Shown one piece after another: positions 53,879 through 62,596 of a stretch of DNA of 64,000 bases (positions are counted from its first letter, which is position 1; the number at the start of each line of letters is the position of its first letter). The notes under the pieces are model-generated. The model was not told the DNA's origin. It saw only the letters and a list, made by a program, of their open reading frames with translations, and did not search any database. This DNA is from Massilia sp. TS11 (GTDB taxonomy: Bacteria; Pseudomonadota; Gammaproteobacteria; Burkholderiales; Burkholderiaceae_D), in the NCBI RefSeq assembly GCF_022012445.1, contig NZ_JAKLTS010000007.1, positions 62,001-126,000 of the forward strand, read 5' to 3'. A program made the position numbers and the translations under genes.

Positions 53879-54760
53879 CTAGGCCGCCAGGGCCTGGCGC
53901 ACGCTGCCGCGCGCTTGGTCGAGCAGGCGCGCCGCCTGTTCCACCGTGGTCTGGCGCATCAGGGCGACGATCGCCGTCTTGACCTGGAACGCGCACTGTT
54001 CGAGCGTGGCGCGCGCGGCGGCCTCGTCGGCGCCGGAGGCGAGCATGGTCAGGGCCACGGCGCGCCGCACGAGCTTCGCATTGGTTGCTTTTAAGTCTAC
54101 CATCAGGTTGCCGTAGACCTTGTTCAGACGCACCATCAGCGCGCTCGAGAAGGTGTTCAGCGCGATCTTCTGGGCCGTGCCGGCCTTCAGCCGGGTGCTG
54201 CCCGAGATCACTTCGCTGCCCGTGTCGAGCACGACGCCGTGCTCGGCCTCGGCGGCCACCGGCGTGCCCGGGTTGTTGGCAAAGCCGACCGTCAGCGCCC
54301 CGGCCGCACGCGCCGCGCGCAGCGCCCCCAGCACATACGGGGTGGCGCCCGAGGCGGCCACGCACAGCACCACATCGTGCGGGCCCGGCTGCACGCCCGC
54401 CAGATCGCGGCCGCCCTGCTCCAGATTGTCTTCGGCCCCTTCGACGGCCACGAACAGGGCGCGCTCGCCGCCGGCCAGCAGGGCCAGGGCGCGGCCCTGG
54501 GGCCAGGAGAAGGTCGGGTAGAGCTCGACCGAGTCGAGCAGACCGAGGCGGCCCGAAGTGCCGGCCCCGACGTAGATCAGGCGGCCGCCGGCATCGATGC
54601 GCGGCACGGCGGCCTCGACGGCGGCGGCGAGGGCGTCGGCGGCGGCGCGCACGGCGTGCACGGCCGCATACTGGTCGTCGACCAGGGCGTGCACGAGTTC
54701 GCGCGTCGGGTAGCGGTCAAGCTCGGCGTGGGCGCTATGCGGCGTTTCGGTGTTCAGCAT
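53879..54760 (-). CDS. murQ: N-acetylmuramic acid 6-phosphate etherase
   Basis: 293 aa SIS-domain lyase that cleaves the D-lactyl ether of MurNAc-6-P to give GlcNAc-6-P. The phosphate-sugar site YVGAGTSGRLGLLDSVELYPTFSWP, AEDNLEQGGRDL, ASGATPYVLGALRAAR, and GSTRLKAGTAQKIALNTFSSALMVRLNKVYGNLMVDL are all intact, and the C-terminal UBA-like helices follow. GAAGG precedes the ATG. It is first in the cell-wall salvage run and has an operator candidate 23 bp upstream. Confidence 0.96.
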   Translation of the reverse strand: MLNTETPHSAHAELDRYPTRELVHALVDDQYAAVHAVRAAADALAAAVEAAVPRIDAGGRLIYVGAGTSGRLGLLDSVELYPTFSWPQGRALALLAGGERALFVAVEGAEDNLEQGGRDLAGVQPGPHDVVLCVAASGATPYVLGALRAARAAGALTVGFANNPGTPVAAEAEHGVVLDTGSEVISGSTRLKAGTAQKIALNTFSSALMVRLNKVYGNLMVDLKATNAKLVRRAVALTMLASGADEAAARATLEQCAFQVKTAIVALMRQTTVEQAARLLDQARGSVRQALAA

Positions 54761-54782
54761 GCCTTCACTCAGCAGAGGGGAT

Positions 54783-54800
54783 AGTACCAGTGTAATACCA
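54783..54800 (-). promoter_or_regulatory. Candidate GntR operator upstream of murQ
   Basis: On the minus strand TGGTATT-ACAC-TGGTACT, a direct repeat of a 7-mer with a 4-nt spacer. Its ATTACACT core is shared with the palindrome in front of gntR. HutC-type GntR regulators of amino-sugar genes often bind TGGT-containing repeats. The site lies 23-40 bp before the murQ start. Confidence 0.65.
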
Positions 54801-54849
54801 AAATTCCGGGCCCAGGCATGAAAGGAACGGGCGCGGGTATAGCTTCAGC

Positions 54850-55590
54850 TTATGCCGCACGCCGCATTTCGGCGACAAAATCGTAGTGGTCGCTGCGGCA
54901 ATAGGAATGCGTGAGTTCGACGGCCTGGCCCGATTCCAGATAGCCGACGCGCGTGATGAACAGCACGGCCTGGCCTTCCGGCACGCCGAGCTGGGCCGCG
55001 AGCTGGGCGCCCGCGTTCATCGCCCGGATGTGCTGCAGCGCGCGCACCGGCATGTGGCCGCTCTGGTTCAGGTATTCATACAGGGAGCTGCCGACCTGCT
55101 CGGGCGCGGGCAGCACGGTGGCCGGAATCACCGAGACCTCGAAGGCCATCACCACCTCGTCGGCCAGGCGCAGGCGTTCGAGCCGGGCCACGCGCGCCTG
55201 CGGCGACAGACCGAGGGCCAGCTGCTCGTCGGGGGCGGCGCTGACGATGGCGCGCCGCAGCCATTGCGAGCTGGGCTTGTAGCCGCGCTGGGCCAGTTGT
55301 TCCGAAAAACTCGACAGATTCGACAGCGGCTGCTCGATGCGCGGCGCCACGTAATTACCGGAGCCACGGCGGCGCACGACCAGACCCTGTTCGACCAGCT
55401 GGTCGATGGCCTTGCGCGCCGTCACGCGGGAAATCTCGAGCTGTTCGGACAGGCTGCGTTCCGAGGGCAGGGCCTGGTCGACCTGGTAGCGGCCGTCGCG
55501 CACGTCCTGGATGAGCTTGCGCGCCACCTGCATATACAGCGGTGAATTGTCGTTGAACGCCATCTTGCCTGCAGTGCTGCTGTCGCCCAT
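54850..55590 (-). CDS. GntR/HutC-family transcriptional regulator
   Basis: 246 aa. An N-terminal GntR winged helix (SPLYMQVARKLIQDVRDGRYQVDQALPSERSLSEQLEISRVTARKAIDQLVEQGLVVRRRGSGNYV) precedes a UTRA effector domain (ARLERLRLADEVVMAFEVSVIPATVLP, VLFITRVGYLESGQAVELTHSYCRSDHYDF), the type that senses sugar phosphates such as GlcN-6-P or GlcNAc-6-P. It probably controls murQ and the divergent hydrolase. ATG 55563 is an alternative start. Confidence 0.93.
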   Translation of the reverse strand: MGDSSTAGKMAFNDNSPLYMQVARKLIQDVRDGRYQVDQALPSERSLSEQLEISRVTARKAIDQLVEQGLVVRRRGSGNYVAPRIEQPLSNLSSFSEQLAQRGYKPSSQWLRRAIVSAAPDEQLALGLSPQARVARLERLRLADEVVMAFEVSVIPATVLPAPEQVGSSLYEYLNQSGHMPVRALQHIRAMNAGAQLAAQLGVPEGQAVLFITRVGYLESGQAVELTHSYCRSDHYDFVAEMRRAA

Positions 55591-55614
55591 ACCAGCCCGT
55601 CTCTCTGTGCTCTT

Positions 55615-55637
55615 TTGCGCATTAGTGTAATGCGCAA
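55615..55637. promoter_or_regulatory. Palindromic GntR operator between gntR and the serine hydrolase
   Basis: GCGCATTAGTGTAATGCGC with one more pair of T/A on each side twice, giving 10-bp perfect arms around GTG. The central ATTACACT (minus strand) is shared with the site before murQ. It lies 25 bp before gntR and 131 bp before the hydrolase start, suited to autoregulation. Confidence 0.75.
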
Positions 55638-55767
55638 GTGTGCCATAGCCTGCATGAAATTGTCCGAGCCGGGCATAACGTTTGGCTATGGCTGGCCCGC
55701 GCTTCGCTATTGGCAAGCGGCCCCGCTTGACCCTAAGCTGGGGCCGACGCCAAACACCGAGGACGCC

Positions 55768-57006
55768 ATGAAAACCACCCTGCTCGCGCTCGCGGCCGCC
55801 TGCTGTTTCGGCCAGGCCAGCGCCTCCGATCTGGACCGCCAGCTGGCCGAGATCGTCCGCACGCCCCAGATGGAACTGGCCAGCCTGTCGGTGGTGGCGA
55901 TCCGCGACGGCGAGGTGCGCTACCAGGCCGCGTTCGGCGCCCAGCAGATCGGCGGCGCCGCCGCCACGCCCGAGACCATGTACCGGATCGCCTCGATCTC
56001 CAAGATGGTGACCACGCTGGGCGCGCTGAAGCTGGTCGAACAGGGCAAGCTCGACCTCAATACCGACGTCAGCCGCTACCTCGGCTTCAGCTTGCGCAAT
56101 CCGCACTTCCCCGAGCGCGCCATCACCCTGCGCCAGCTGCTGTCGCACACGTCCTCGCTGCGCGACGCCGGCGGCTACTTCTGGCCGCACAGCACGCCGC
56201 TGGCGAGCGTCATCGGTCCGGCCTCGTGGGCGCGCGAGCAGGCGCCCGGCGCCTATTTCACGTATTCGAATCTGAACTGGGCGATGATCGGCGCCGTCAT
56301 GGAGGCCGCCGGCGGCGCCCGCTTCGACCAGCTGATGGACCAGCTGATCTTTGCGCCGATGGGCATCCGCGCCAGCTACCACCCGTCGAACTTCACGCCG
56401 GCCGAGCTGTCCAAACTGGCGACCCTGTACCGCAAGCGCACGGTCGACACCGAAATCTGGGACAGCCGCGGCCCCTGGATTGCCCAGGTCGACGACTACC
56501 GCCAGGGGCCGCCGGCGCCGCCGCCGGCCATCACGCCGTATCGGCTGGGCAGCAACCCGACCCCGTTCAGCCCCACGGGCGGCCTGCGCATTTCCGCGCC
56601 CGACCTCGCGCGCATCATGCTGATGATGATGAACAACGGCCAATACCAGGGCAAGCAGATCCTGCAGCCGGCCACGCTGGCGCGCATGTTTCAGCGCGAA
56701 TGGACCTTCGACGGCAAGAACGGCGACGACGAGCACGGCTTCTACGGCGCCTGGGGCCTGGGCAACCAGCAGTTCGACGGCGCGCGCGTGGTCGAGGGCG
56801 GGCGTTTCCAGGCCGTCGGCCACCTCGGCGAAGCCTATGGCCTGATCTCGGCCTTCATTCTCGACCGCGAACACAAGGACGGGATGGTGATGTTCGTCGG
56901 CGGCACGTCGGCCGATCCGGCCCAGTACAAGGGCCGCTATTCGGCGCTCGAGCGCTTCACCGAACAGATCCTCACGGCCCTGTACCGCGGCGCCATCGCG
57001 CGCTGA
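55768..57006 (+). CDS. Secreted serine beta-lactamase-like hydrolase (class C/S12)
   Basis: 412 aa with a signal peptide (MKTTLLALAAACCFGQASA). S76-I-S-K79 is the SxxK nucleophile motif, Y-S-N in FTYSNLNW the second motif, and GHLGEAYG likely replaces KTG, as in the HxG variant of S12 peptidases and esterases. AmpC-like penicillin-binding hydrolases, D-Ala peptidases and esterases share this layout. Start at 55768 with GAGGA upstream. It is divergent from gntR and followed by dadA, so a D-Ala peptidase role is plausible. Confidence 0.88.
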   Translation: MKTTLLALAAACCFGQASASDLDRQLAEIVRTPQMELASLSVVAIRDGEVRYQAAFGAQQIGGAAATPETMYRIASISKMVTTLGALKLVEQGKLDLNTDVSRYLGFSLRNPHFPERAITLRQLLSHTSSLRDAGGYFWPHSTPLASVIGPASWAREQAPGAYFTYSNLNWAMIGAVMEAAGGARFDQLMDQLIFAPMGIRASYHPSNFTPAELSKLATLYRKRTVDTEIWDSRGPWIAQVDDYRQGPPAPPPAITPYRLGSNPTPFSPTGGLRISAPDLARIMLMMMNNGQYQGKQILQPATLARMFQREWTFDGKNGDDEHGFYGAWGLGNQQFDGARVVEGGRFQAVGHLGEAYGLISAFILDREHKDGMVMFVGGTSADPAQYKGRYSALERFTEQILTALYRGAIAR

Positions 57007-57109
57007 GCGCTTTATGACACAGGGTTATGGCCCGCCGACGTTCATTCATTGGAAGGAAGCCGGGCCAGCCCCTAAGCTGCCCATCCATACGCTTTAATTT
57101 GTGGACGCA

Positions 57110-58351
57110 ATGCAAGATGTGATCGTCATCGGTGGGGGAGTGGTGGGGCTGACGACCGCCTGGTGGTTGGCCGAGGCCGGCTGCCGCGTGTCGATTCTCG
57201 AGCGCCGTCCCCAGGTCGCGGCCGGCGCCAGCGCGCGCAATGGCGGTCAGCTCAGCTACCGCTACGTGGCCCCGCTGGCCGATGCCGGCGTCCCGCTCAA
57301 GGCCCTCGGCTGGCTGTTCCAGGTCGACGGCCCGCTGCGCTTCAAGCCCGAGGCCGATCTGCGCCAGTACAAATGGCTGAGCCAGTTCCTGGCCAACTGC
57401 CGCGCCGACCGCAATGCGCGCACCACCGGCCAGCTGCTGCCGCTGGGCGAACTGTCGCGCCAGATGATGGCCACGCTGGAAAACATCGTCAGCCTCGACG
57501 ACTTCGCCTGGCGCGATGCCGGCAAGCTGGTCGTCTACCGCACCCCCAAGACCTTTGCCCACGCGAGCGCGCGCCCGGCCTCGGACAGCGCCCAGGAACT
57601 GCTCGACCCGGCCCAGTGCGTGGCGCGCGAGCCGGCCCTGGCCAAAGCCGAGCATGTGCTGGCCGGCGGCATCTTCACCCATGGCGAAGCGGTGGCGGAC
57701 TGCCAGGCCTTTTGCCAGGCCCTGCTGCAGCGCCTGCAGGCCCATCCGCGCTTCGGCGGCGTCATCCACGAGGAAGCGCGCCGTATCGTCGTCGAAAACG
57801 GGCGCGCCACCGCCATCACCACCGACGAGGCGGTGATCGGCGCCGACGCCTTCGTGCTGGCGGCCGGCATCCAGAGCCGCAACCTGGCCGCCACGGCCGG
57901 GGTCTGCCTGCCCCTGTATCCGCTCAAGGGCTATAGCCTGACGGCGCCGATCCGCCCGGGCGACCAGGCCCCCGAGATCAGCGTCACCGACTTCGAACGC
58001 AAGGTCCTGTACGCACGCATCGGCGACCAGCTGCGCGTGGCCGCCATGGTCGACATGGTCGGCGAGGACGAGCGCATCGACCAGCGCCGCATCGACAGCC
58101 TGACCCGGCTGGCGCGCGAAACCATGCCCGACGCGGCCGACTACAGCCGCCTGGAAAGCTGGACCGGCCTGCGCCCGGCCACACCCGACAGCGCCCCGAT
58201 CCTCGGCCCGAGCGGGGTCGGCAATCTGTGGCTGAACCTGGGCCAGGGTCCGCTCGGCTTCACCTTTGCCTGCGGCTCGGCGCGCGTGGTCACCGACCTG
58301 ATGCTGGGGCGCACCCCGCCGATCGCCCTCGACGGCCTGCTGCTGCGCTGA
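57110..58351 (+). CDS. dadA: D-amino acid dehydrogenase (FAD)
   Basis: 413 aa. An N-terminal FAD-binding GGGVVGLTTAWWLAEAG, the ASARNGGQLSYRYVAPLADAGVP substrate block, YPLKGYSLTAPI and the C-terminal WTGLRPATPDSAPILGP identify DadA, which oxidises D-alanine to pyruvate at the inner membrane. A GTG at 57101 would add three residues. Here it follows a D-Ala-related hydrolase and the D-Ala-D-Ala dipeptidase cluster, so it likely consumes salvaged D-Ala. No racemase gene is adjacent. Confidence 0.93.
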   Translation: MQDVIVIGGGVVGLTTAWWLAEAGCRVSILERRPQVAAGASARNGGQLSYRYVAPLADAGVPLKALGWLFQVDGPLRFKPEADLRQYKWLSQFLANCRADRNARTTGQLLPLGELSRQMMATLENIVSLDDFAWRDAGKLVVYRTPKTFAHASARPASDSAQELLDPAQCVAREPALAKAEHVLAGGIFTHGEAVADCQAFCQALLQRLQAHPRFGGVIHEEARRIVVENGRATAITTDEAVIGADAFVLAAGIQSRNLAATAGVCLPLYPLKGYSLTAPIRPGDQAPEISVTDFERKVLYARIGDQLRVAAMVDMVGEDERIDQRRIDSLTRLARETMPDAADYSRLESWTGLRPATPDSAPILGPSGVGNLWLNLGQGPLGFTFACGSARVVTDLMLGRTPPIALDGLLLR

Positions 58352-58417
58352 GCCGGACGCGGGTGCACAGCCCGCCCCGAATATGGCGGATAATGTCGGC
58401 TTCCGACATTCACCCCC

Positions 58418-58852
58418 ATGCCCATGCCCATGGCCACTTCCACACCGCCCTGTCCCTGCGGCGGGCCCAGCTTCGACAGCTGCTGCGGCCCCTATCTTGC
58501 CGGCAGCGCCATCGCGCCCAGCGCCGAGGCCCTGATGCGTTCGCGCTACACGGCCTACACGCGCGGCGACGAGGCTTACCTGAAGGAAACTTGGCATCCG
58601 AGCACGCGCCCGGCCGAGGCCATCCTCGACCCGCAGGAGAAGCTCCAGTGGCTGCGGCTGGAGATAAAATCCGCTTTACGTTTACGTAAACGTAATGTAG
58701 AGTCTGCCCCCGTCGAGGACGCGGACACGGTCGAATTCGTCGCCACTTTCAGGGTCAACGGCCGCGCCCACCGCCTGCACGAAGTCAGCCGCTTCGTGCG
58801 CGAAGGCACGCCGCCGCGCTGGTACTACCTCGATGGACACTTCCCCGGATAA
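58418..58852 (+). CDS. YchJ-family SEC-C motif protein
   Basis: 144 aa. N-terminal [19 protein letters not shown] is a zinc-binding SEC-C-like motif, followed by [29 protein letters not shown] and a C-terminal NTF2-like part ([36 protein letters not shown]). ATGs at 58424 and 58430 are alternative starts. The segment [14 protein letters not shown] is encoded by the LiuR palindrome at 58675-58695, at a point where family members normally carry a different, variable loop. Function unknown. Confidence 0.88.
   Translation: MPMPMATSTPPCPCGGPSFDSCCGPYLAGSAIAPSAEALMRSRYTAYTRGDEAYLKETWHPSTRPAEAILDPQEKLQWLRLEIKSALRLRKRNVESAPVEDADTVEFVATFRVNGRAHRLHEVSRFVREGTPPRWYYLDGHFPG
58675..58703 (+). promoter_or_regulatory. 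LiuR-type operator and promoter inside the YchJ-family gene, upstream of liuB
   Basis: TTACGTTTACGTAAACGTAA (58676-58695) is a perfect 20-bp palindrome sharing ACGTTTACG with the sites before liuR and liuA. TTTACG (58675-58680) and TAGAGT (58698-58703), spacer 17, form a promoter with the same geometry as at liuA. It lies about 160 bp before liuB and within the coding frame of the preceding gene. Confidence 0.85.
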
Positions 58853-58863
58853 GAAGGACAGCC

Positions 58864-60471
58864 ATGCCCCAGATTGACAGCAAACTCAATCCCCGCAGCG
58901 CGGATTTCCAGGCCAATGCGGCCGCCATGCAAGCCCTGGTCGACGATCTGCACGCCAAGGTGGCCGCACTGGCCCAGGGCGGCGGCGAGGCGGCCGCGGC
59001 CAAGCATCTGGCGCGCGGCAAACTGCTGCCGCGCGACCGCGTGCAGATGCTGCTCGATCCGGGCACGCCCTTCCTCGAGCTGTCCCAGTTGGCCGCCTAC
59101 GGCATGTACGAGGGCGCCGCGCCCTGCGCCGGCATCATCACCGGCATCGGCCGCGTGGCCGGGCAGGAGTGCGTGATCGTCTGTAACGACGCCACCGTCA
59201 AGGGCGGCACCTATTACCCGATGACGGTGAAGAAGCACCTGCGCGCCCAGGAGATCGCCGACCAGAACAACCTGCCCTGCATCTACCTGGTCGACTCGGG
59301 CGGCGCCAACCTGCCCAACCAGGATGAGGTCTTCCCCGACCGCGACCACTTCGGCCGCATCTTCTACAACCAGGCGACTATGTCGGCCAAGGGCATCCCC
59401 CAGATCGCCGTGGTGATGGGCTCGTGCACAGCCGGCGGCGCCTACGTGCCGGCCATGAGCGACGAGTCGATCATCGTCAAGGAGCAGGGCACGATCTTCC
59501 TCGGCGGCCCGCCGCTGGTGAAGGCGGCCACCGGCGAGGTGGTCTCGGCCGAGGACCTCGGCGGCGGCGACGTCCACACCCGCCTGTCGGGCGTGGCCGA
59601 CCATCTGGCCCAGAACGATCTGCACGCGCTCTCGCTGGCGCGCAGCATCGTCGCCAACCTGAACCGCCAGAAGCCGCAGCCGCCGGCCCTGCGCGCCAGC
59701 GTCGAACCGAAGTACGCGCCGGAAGAACTGTATGGCGTGATCCCGCTCGACACGCGCAAGCCCTTCGACGTGCGCGAAGTGATCGCGCGCATCGTCGACG
59801 GCTCCGAATTCGATGAATTCAAGGCCCGCTACGGCAGCACCCTGGTGTGCGGCTTCGCCCGCATCTACGGCATGCAGGTCGGGATCATCGCCAACAACGG
59901 CATCCTGTTCTCGGAGTCGGCGCTCAAGGGCAGCCACTTCATCGAGCTGTGCTGCCAGCGCAAGATTCCGCTGGTCTTCCTGCAGAACATCACCGGCTTC
60001 ATGGTCGGCCGCAAGTACGAAAACGAAGGCATCGCCCGCAATGGCGCCAAGATGGTGACGGCGGTCGCCACCGCGGCCGTACCCAAGTTCACCGTCATCA
60101 TCGGCGGCTCCTTCGGGGCCGGCAACTACGGCATGTGCGGGCGCGCCTACTCGCCACGCTTCCTCTGGATGTGGCCGAACGCGCGCATCTCCGTCATGGG
60201 CGGCGACCAGGCCGCCTCGGTGCTGGCCACGGTCAAGCGCGACGGCATCGAAGCCAAGGGCGGCAGCTGGAGCGCCGAGGAGGAAGCCGCCTTCAAGGCC
60301 CCGATCAAGCAGCAGTACGAGGACCAGGGCCACCCCTACTACGCCAGCGCGCGCCTGTGGGACGACGGCATCATCGATCCGGCCGACACCCGCATGGTGC
60401 TCGGTCTGGGCCTGTCGGCCGCGCTCAACGCGCCGATCGCGGAGACCCGCTTCGGCGTCTTCCGCATGTAA
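58864..60471 (+). CDS. liuB: 3-methylcrotonyl-CoA carboxylase beta subunit
   Basis: 535 aa carboxyltransferase subunit that transfers CO2 from biotin to 3-methylcrotonyl-CoA. The two crotonase-like halves are visible: [62 protein letters not shown] and [69 protein letters not shown] precedes the ATG. The biotin-carrying alpha subunit (liuD) is not in the window. Confidence 0.97.
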   Translation: MPQIDSKLNPRSADFQANAAAMQALVDDLHAKVAALAQGGGEAAAAKHLARGKLLPRDRVQMLLDPGTPFLELSQLAAYGMYEGAAPCAGIITGIGRVAGQECVIVCNDATVKGGTYYPMTVKKHLRAQEIADQNNLPCIYLVDSGGANLPNQDEVFPDRDHFGRIFYNQATMSAKGIPQIAVVMGSCTAGGAYVPAMSDESIIVKEQGTIFLGGPPLVKAATGEVVSAEDLGGGDVHTRLSGVADHLAQNDLHALSLARSIVANLNRQKPQPPALRASVEPKYAPEELYGVIPLDTRKPFDVREVIARIVDGSEFDEFKARYGSTLVCGFARIYGMQVGIIANNGILFSESALKGSHFIELCCQRKIPLVFLQNITGFMVGRKYENEGIARNGAKMVTAVATAAVPKFTVIIGGSFGAGNYGMCGRAYSPRFLWMWPNARISVMGGDQAASVLATVKRDGIEAKGGSWSAEEEAAFKAPIKQQYEDQGHPYYASARLWDDGIIDPADTRMVLGLGLSAALNAPIAETRFGVFRM

Positions 60472-60480
60472 GGAGGACGC

Positions 60481-61266
60481 ATGGACTTCACGACCCTGAT
60501 CCTGTCGATCGACGGCCCGGTGGCCAGCATCACGCTCAACCGCCCGGACGTGCGCAATGCCTTCAACGAGACCAGCATCGCCGAACTGAATGCGGCCTTC
60601 ACCGCCGTCGGCGCGCTCGACGCGGTGCGCGCCGTGCTGCTGGCCGCGAACGGCCCGGCCTTCTGCGCCGGCGCCGACCTGAACTGGATGAAGAAGATGG
60701 CCAGCTACTCGCATGCCGAGAACCAGGCCGACGCCATGGCCCTGGCCAGCATGCTGCGCACGATCTACCTGTGCCCCAAGCCGGTGGTGGCCAAGGTGCA
60801 GGGCGACTGCTATGCCGGCGGCATGGGCCTGGTGGCCGCGGCCGACATCGTGGTGGCGGCCGAAGGCGTCAACTTCTGCCTGTCCGAGGTGAAGCTGGGC
60901 CTGATCCCGGCCACCATTTCGCCGTATGTGATCAAGGCCATGGGCGAGCAGGCCGCGCGCCGCTACTTCCTGACGGCCGAACGCTTCGACGCCGCCACCG
61001 CCCAGCGCCTCGGCCTGGCGCACGAAGTGAGCGTGCCCGAGCAGCTCGACGACTGCGTGGCCGGCCTGCTCAAGGCCCTGTGCGCCAACAGCCCGCACGC
61101 CGTCGCCCAGGCCAAGGCCCTGGTGCGCGAGGTGGCCGGGCAGAGCGTGACGGACGCCCTGCTGGCCGACACGGCCGAACGCATCGCCCAGATCCGCGCG
61201 TCCGAACAGGGGCGCGAGGGCGTCGCATCCTTCCTGGAGAAACGCAAACCCGCATGGCTGTCCTGA
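60481..61266 (+). CDS. liuC: 3-methylglutaconyl-CoA hydratase (enoyl-CoA hydratase family)
   Basis: 261 aa crotonase that hydrates 3-methylglutaconyl-CoA to HMG-CoA. VASITLNRPDVRNAFNETSIAEL, oxyanion-hole FCAGADLNWMKKM and QGDCYAGGMGLVAAADIVVAAEGVNFCLSEVKLGLIPATISPYV match LiuC-type enzymes. AAGGAGG precedes the ATG, 9 bp after liuB. Its end overlaps bioA by 13 bp. Confidence 0.95.
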   Translation: MDFTTLILSIDGPVASITLNRPDVRNAFNETSIAELNAAFTAVGALDAVRAVLLAANGPAFCAGADLNWMKKMASYSHAENQADAMALASMLRTIYLCPKPVVAKVQGDCYAGGMGLVAAADIVVAAEGVNFCLSEVKLGLIPATISPYVIKAMGEQAARRYFLTAERFDAATAQRLGLAHEVSVPEQLDDCVAGLLKALCANSPHAVAQAKALVREVAGQSVTDALLADTAERIAQIRASEQGREGVASFLEKRKPAWLS

Positions 61267-62594
61267 ACGCACCCGCCGACGCCTGGGTCGCCCGCAGCCT
61301 GGCTGCGGTGTGGCACCCGTGCACCCAGATGCAGCACCACGAAACGGTGCCGCTGATCGCCGTCAGCCACGGGCGCGGGCCGTGGCTGGTCGACCACGCG
61401 GGCAAACGCTATCTGGATGCGATCAGCTCCTGGTGGGTCAACCTGTTCGGCCACGCCAACCCGCGCATCAACGCCGAACTGAAGGACCAGCTCGACAAGC
61501 TCGAACACGCGATGCTGGCCGGCTTCACGCATGAACCGGTGGTGCAGCTGTCGGAACAGCTGTCGGCCCTGACCGGCGGGGTGCTCGGGCACGCCTTCTA
61601 CGCCTCGGACGGCGCCTCGGCCGTCGAGATCGCGCTGAAGATGAGCTTTCACTACTGGCGCAACTGCGGCGCCAGCGCCAAGCAGGAATTCGTCTGCCTG
61701 CAGGGCAGCTACCACGGCGAGACCATCGGCGCGCTGGCGGTCACCGATGTGGCCCTGTTCAAGGACGCCTACGGCCCGCTGGTGAAGAACGCCCACGTGG
61801 TGGCCACGCCCGACGCGCGCCAGGCCGGCGCGGGCGAAACGGCGGCCGATGTGGCGCTGCGCGCCGCTGCCGACCTCGAACGCCTGCTGCAGGAACGCGC
61901 CGGCCGCGTGGCCGCCGTCATCGTCGAGCCGCTGGTGCAGTGCGCCGCCGGCATGGCGATGCACGACCCGCTCTATCTGCAGCGCGTGCGCGCCCTGTGC
62001 GACGCCCACGGCGTGCACCTGATCGCCGATGAAATCGCGGTCGGCTGCGGCCGCACCGGCAGCTTCTTCGCCTGCGAGCAGGCCGCCATCTGGCCCGACT
62101 TCCTGTGCCTGTCCAAGGGCATCAGCGGCGGCTATCTGCCGCTCTCGCTGGTGCTCACGCGTGAAGAGATCTACCAGGCCTTCTACGACGCCGACGTGCG
62201 CCGCGGCTTCCTCCATTCGCACTCCTACACCGGCAATCCGCTGGCCTGCCGCGCGGCCCTGGCCACCCTGGCCATCTTCCGCGAGGACGATGTCCTGGCG
62301 CGCAATGCCGCCAAGGCGGCGCGCCTGCGCACCCTGCTGGCGCCGCTGGCCGGACATGCGCGCGTGCGCCACTTCCGCCAGTGCGGCACCATCTTCGCGT
62401 TCGACGCGGTGGAGCCGGATGCCGGGCGCGCGGCCAGCTTCGCGCGCCGCTTCTTCGCCGCCGCCACCGAGCATGAGCTGCTGATGCGGCCGATCGGGCG
62501 CAGCGTGTATCTGATGCCGCCGTATGTGCTCAGCGACGAAGAACTGGTCCACCTGGCCGAGCGCACCCTGCGCAGCTTCGAACAGGTGCTGTGA
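61254..62594 (+). CDS. bioA: Adenosylmethionine-8-amino-7-oxononanoate aminotransferase
   Basis: 446 aa class III PLP aminotransferase of biotin synthesis, making DAPA from KAPA and [44 protein letters not shown] and the [18 protein letters not shown] block are typical; the PLP lysine is K288 in [15 protein letters not shown]. The ATG lies inside liuC (13-bp overlap, different frame), with CTGGAG about 14 nt upstream, so translation is probably coupled to liuC. Confidence 0.96.
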   Translation: MAVLNAPADAWVARSLAAVWHPCTQMQHHETVPLIAVSHGRGPWLVDHAGKRYLDAISSWWVNLFGHANPRINAELKDQLDKLEHAMLAGFTHEPVVQLSEQLSALTGGVLGHAFYASDGASAVEIALKMSFHYWRNCGASAKQEFVCLQGSYHGETIGALAVTDVALFKDAYGPLVKNAHVVATPDARQAGAGETAADVALRAAADLERLLQERAGRVAAVIVEPLVQCAAGMAMHDPLYLQRVRALCDAHGVHLIADEIAVGCGRTGSFFACEQAAIWPDFLCLSKGISGGYLPLSLVLTREEIYQAFYDADVRRGFLHSHSYTGNPLACRAALATLAIFREDDVLARNAAKAARLRTLLAPLAGHARVRHFRQCGTIFAFDAVEPDAGRAASFARRFFAAATEHELLMRPIGRSVYLMPPYVLSDEELVHLAERTLRSFEQVL

Positions 62595-62596
62595 GC

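Noticed and set aside
59847..61253. Apparent long N-terminal extension of bioA
   Set aside because: The frame runs through liuB and liuC out of phase with them; BioA homology starts at 61254.
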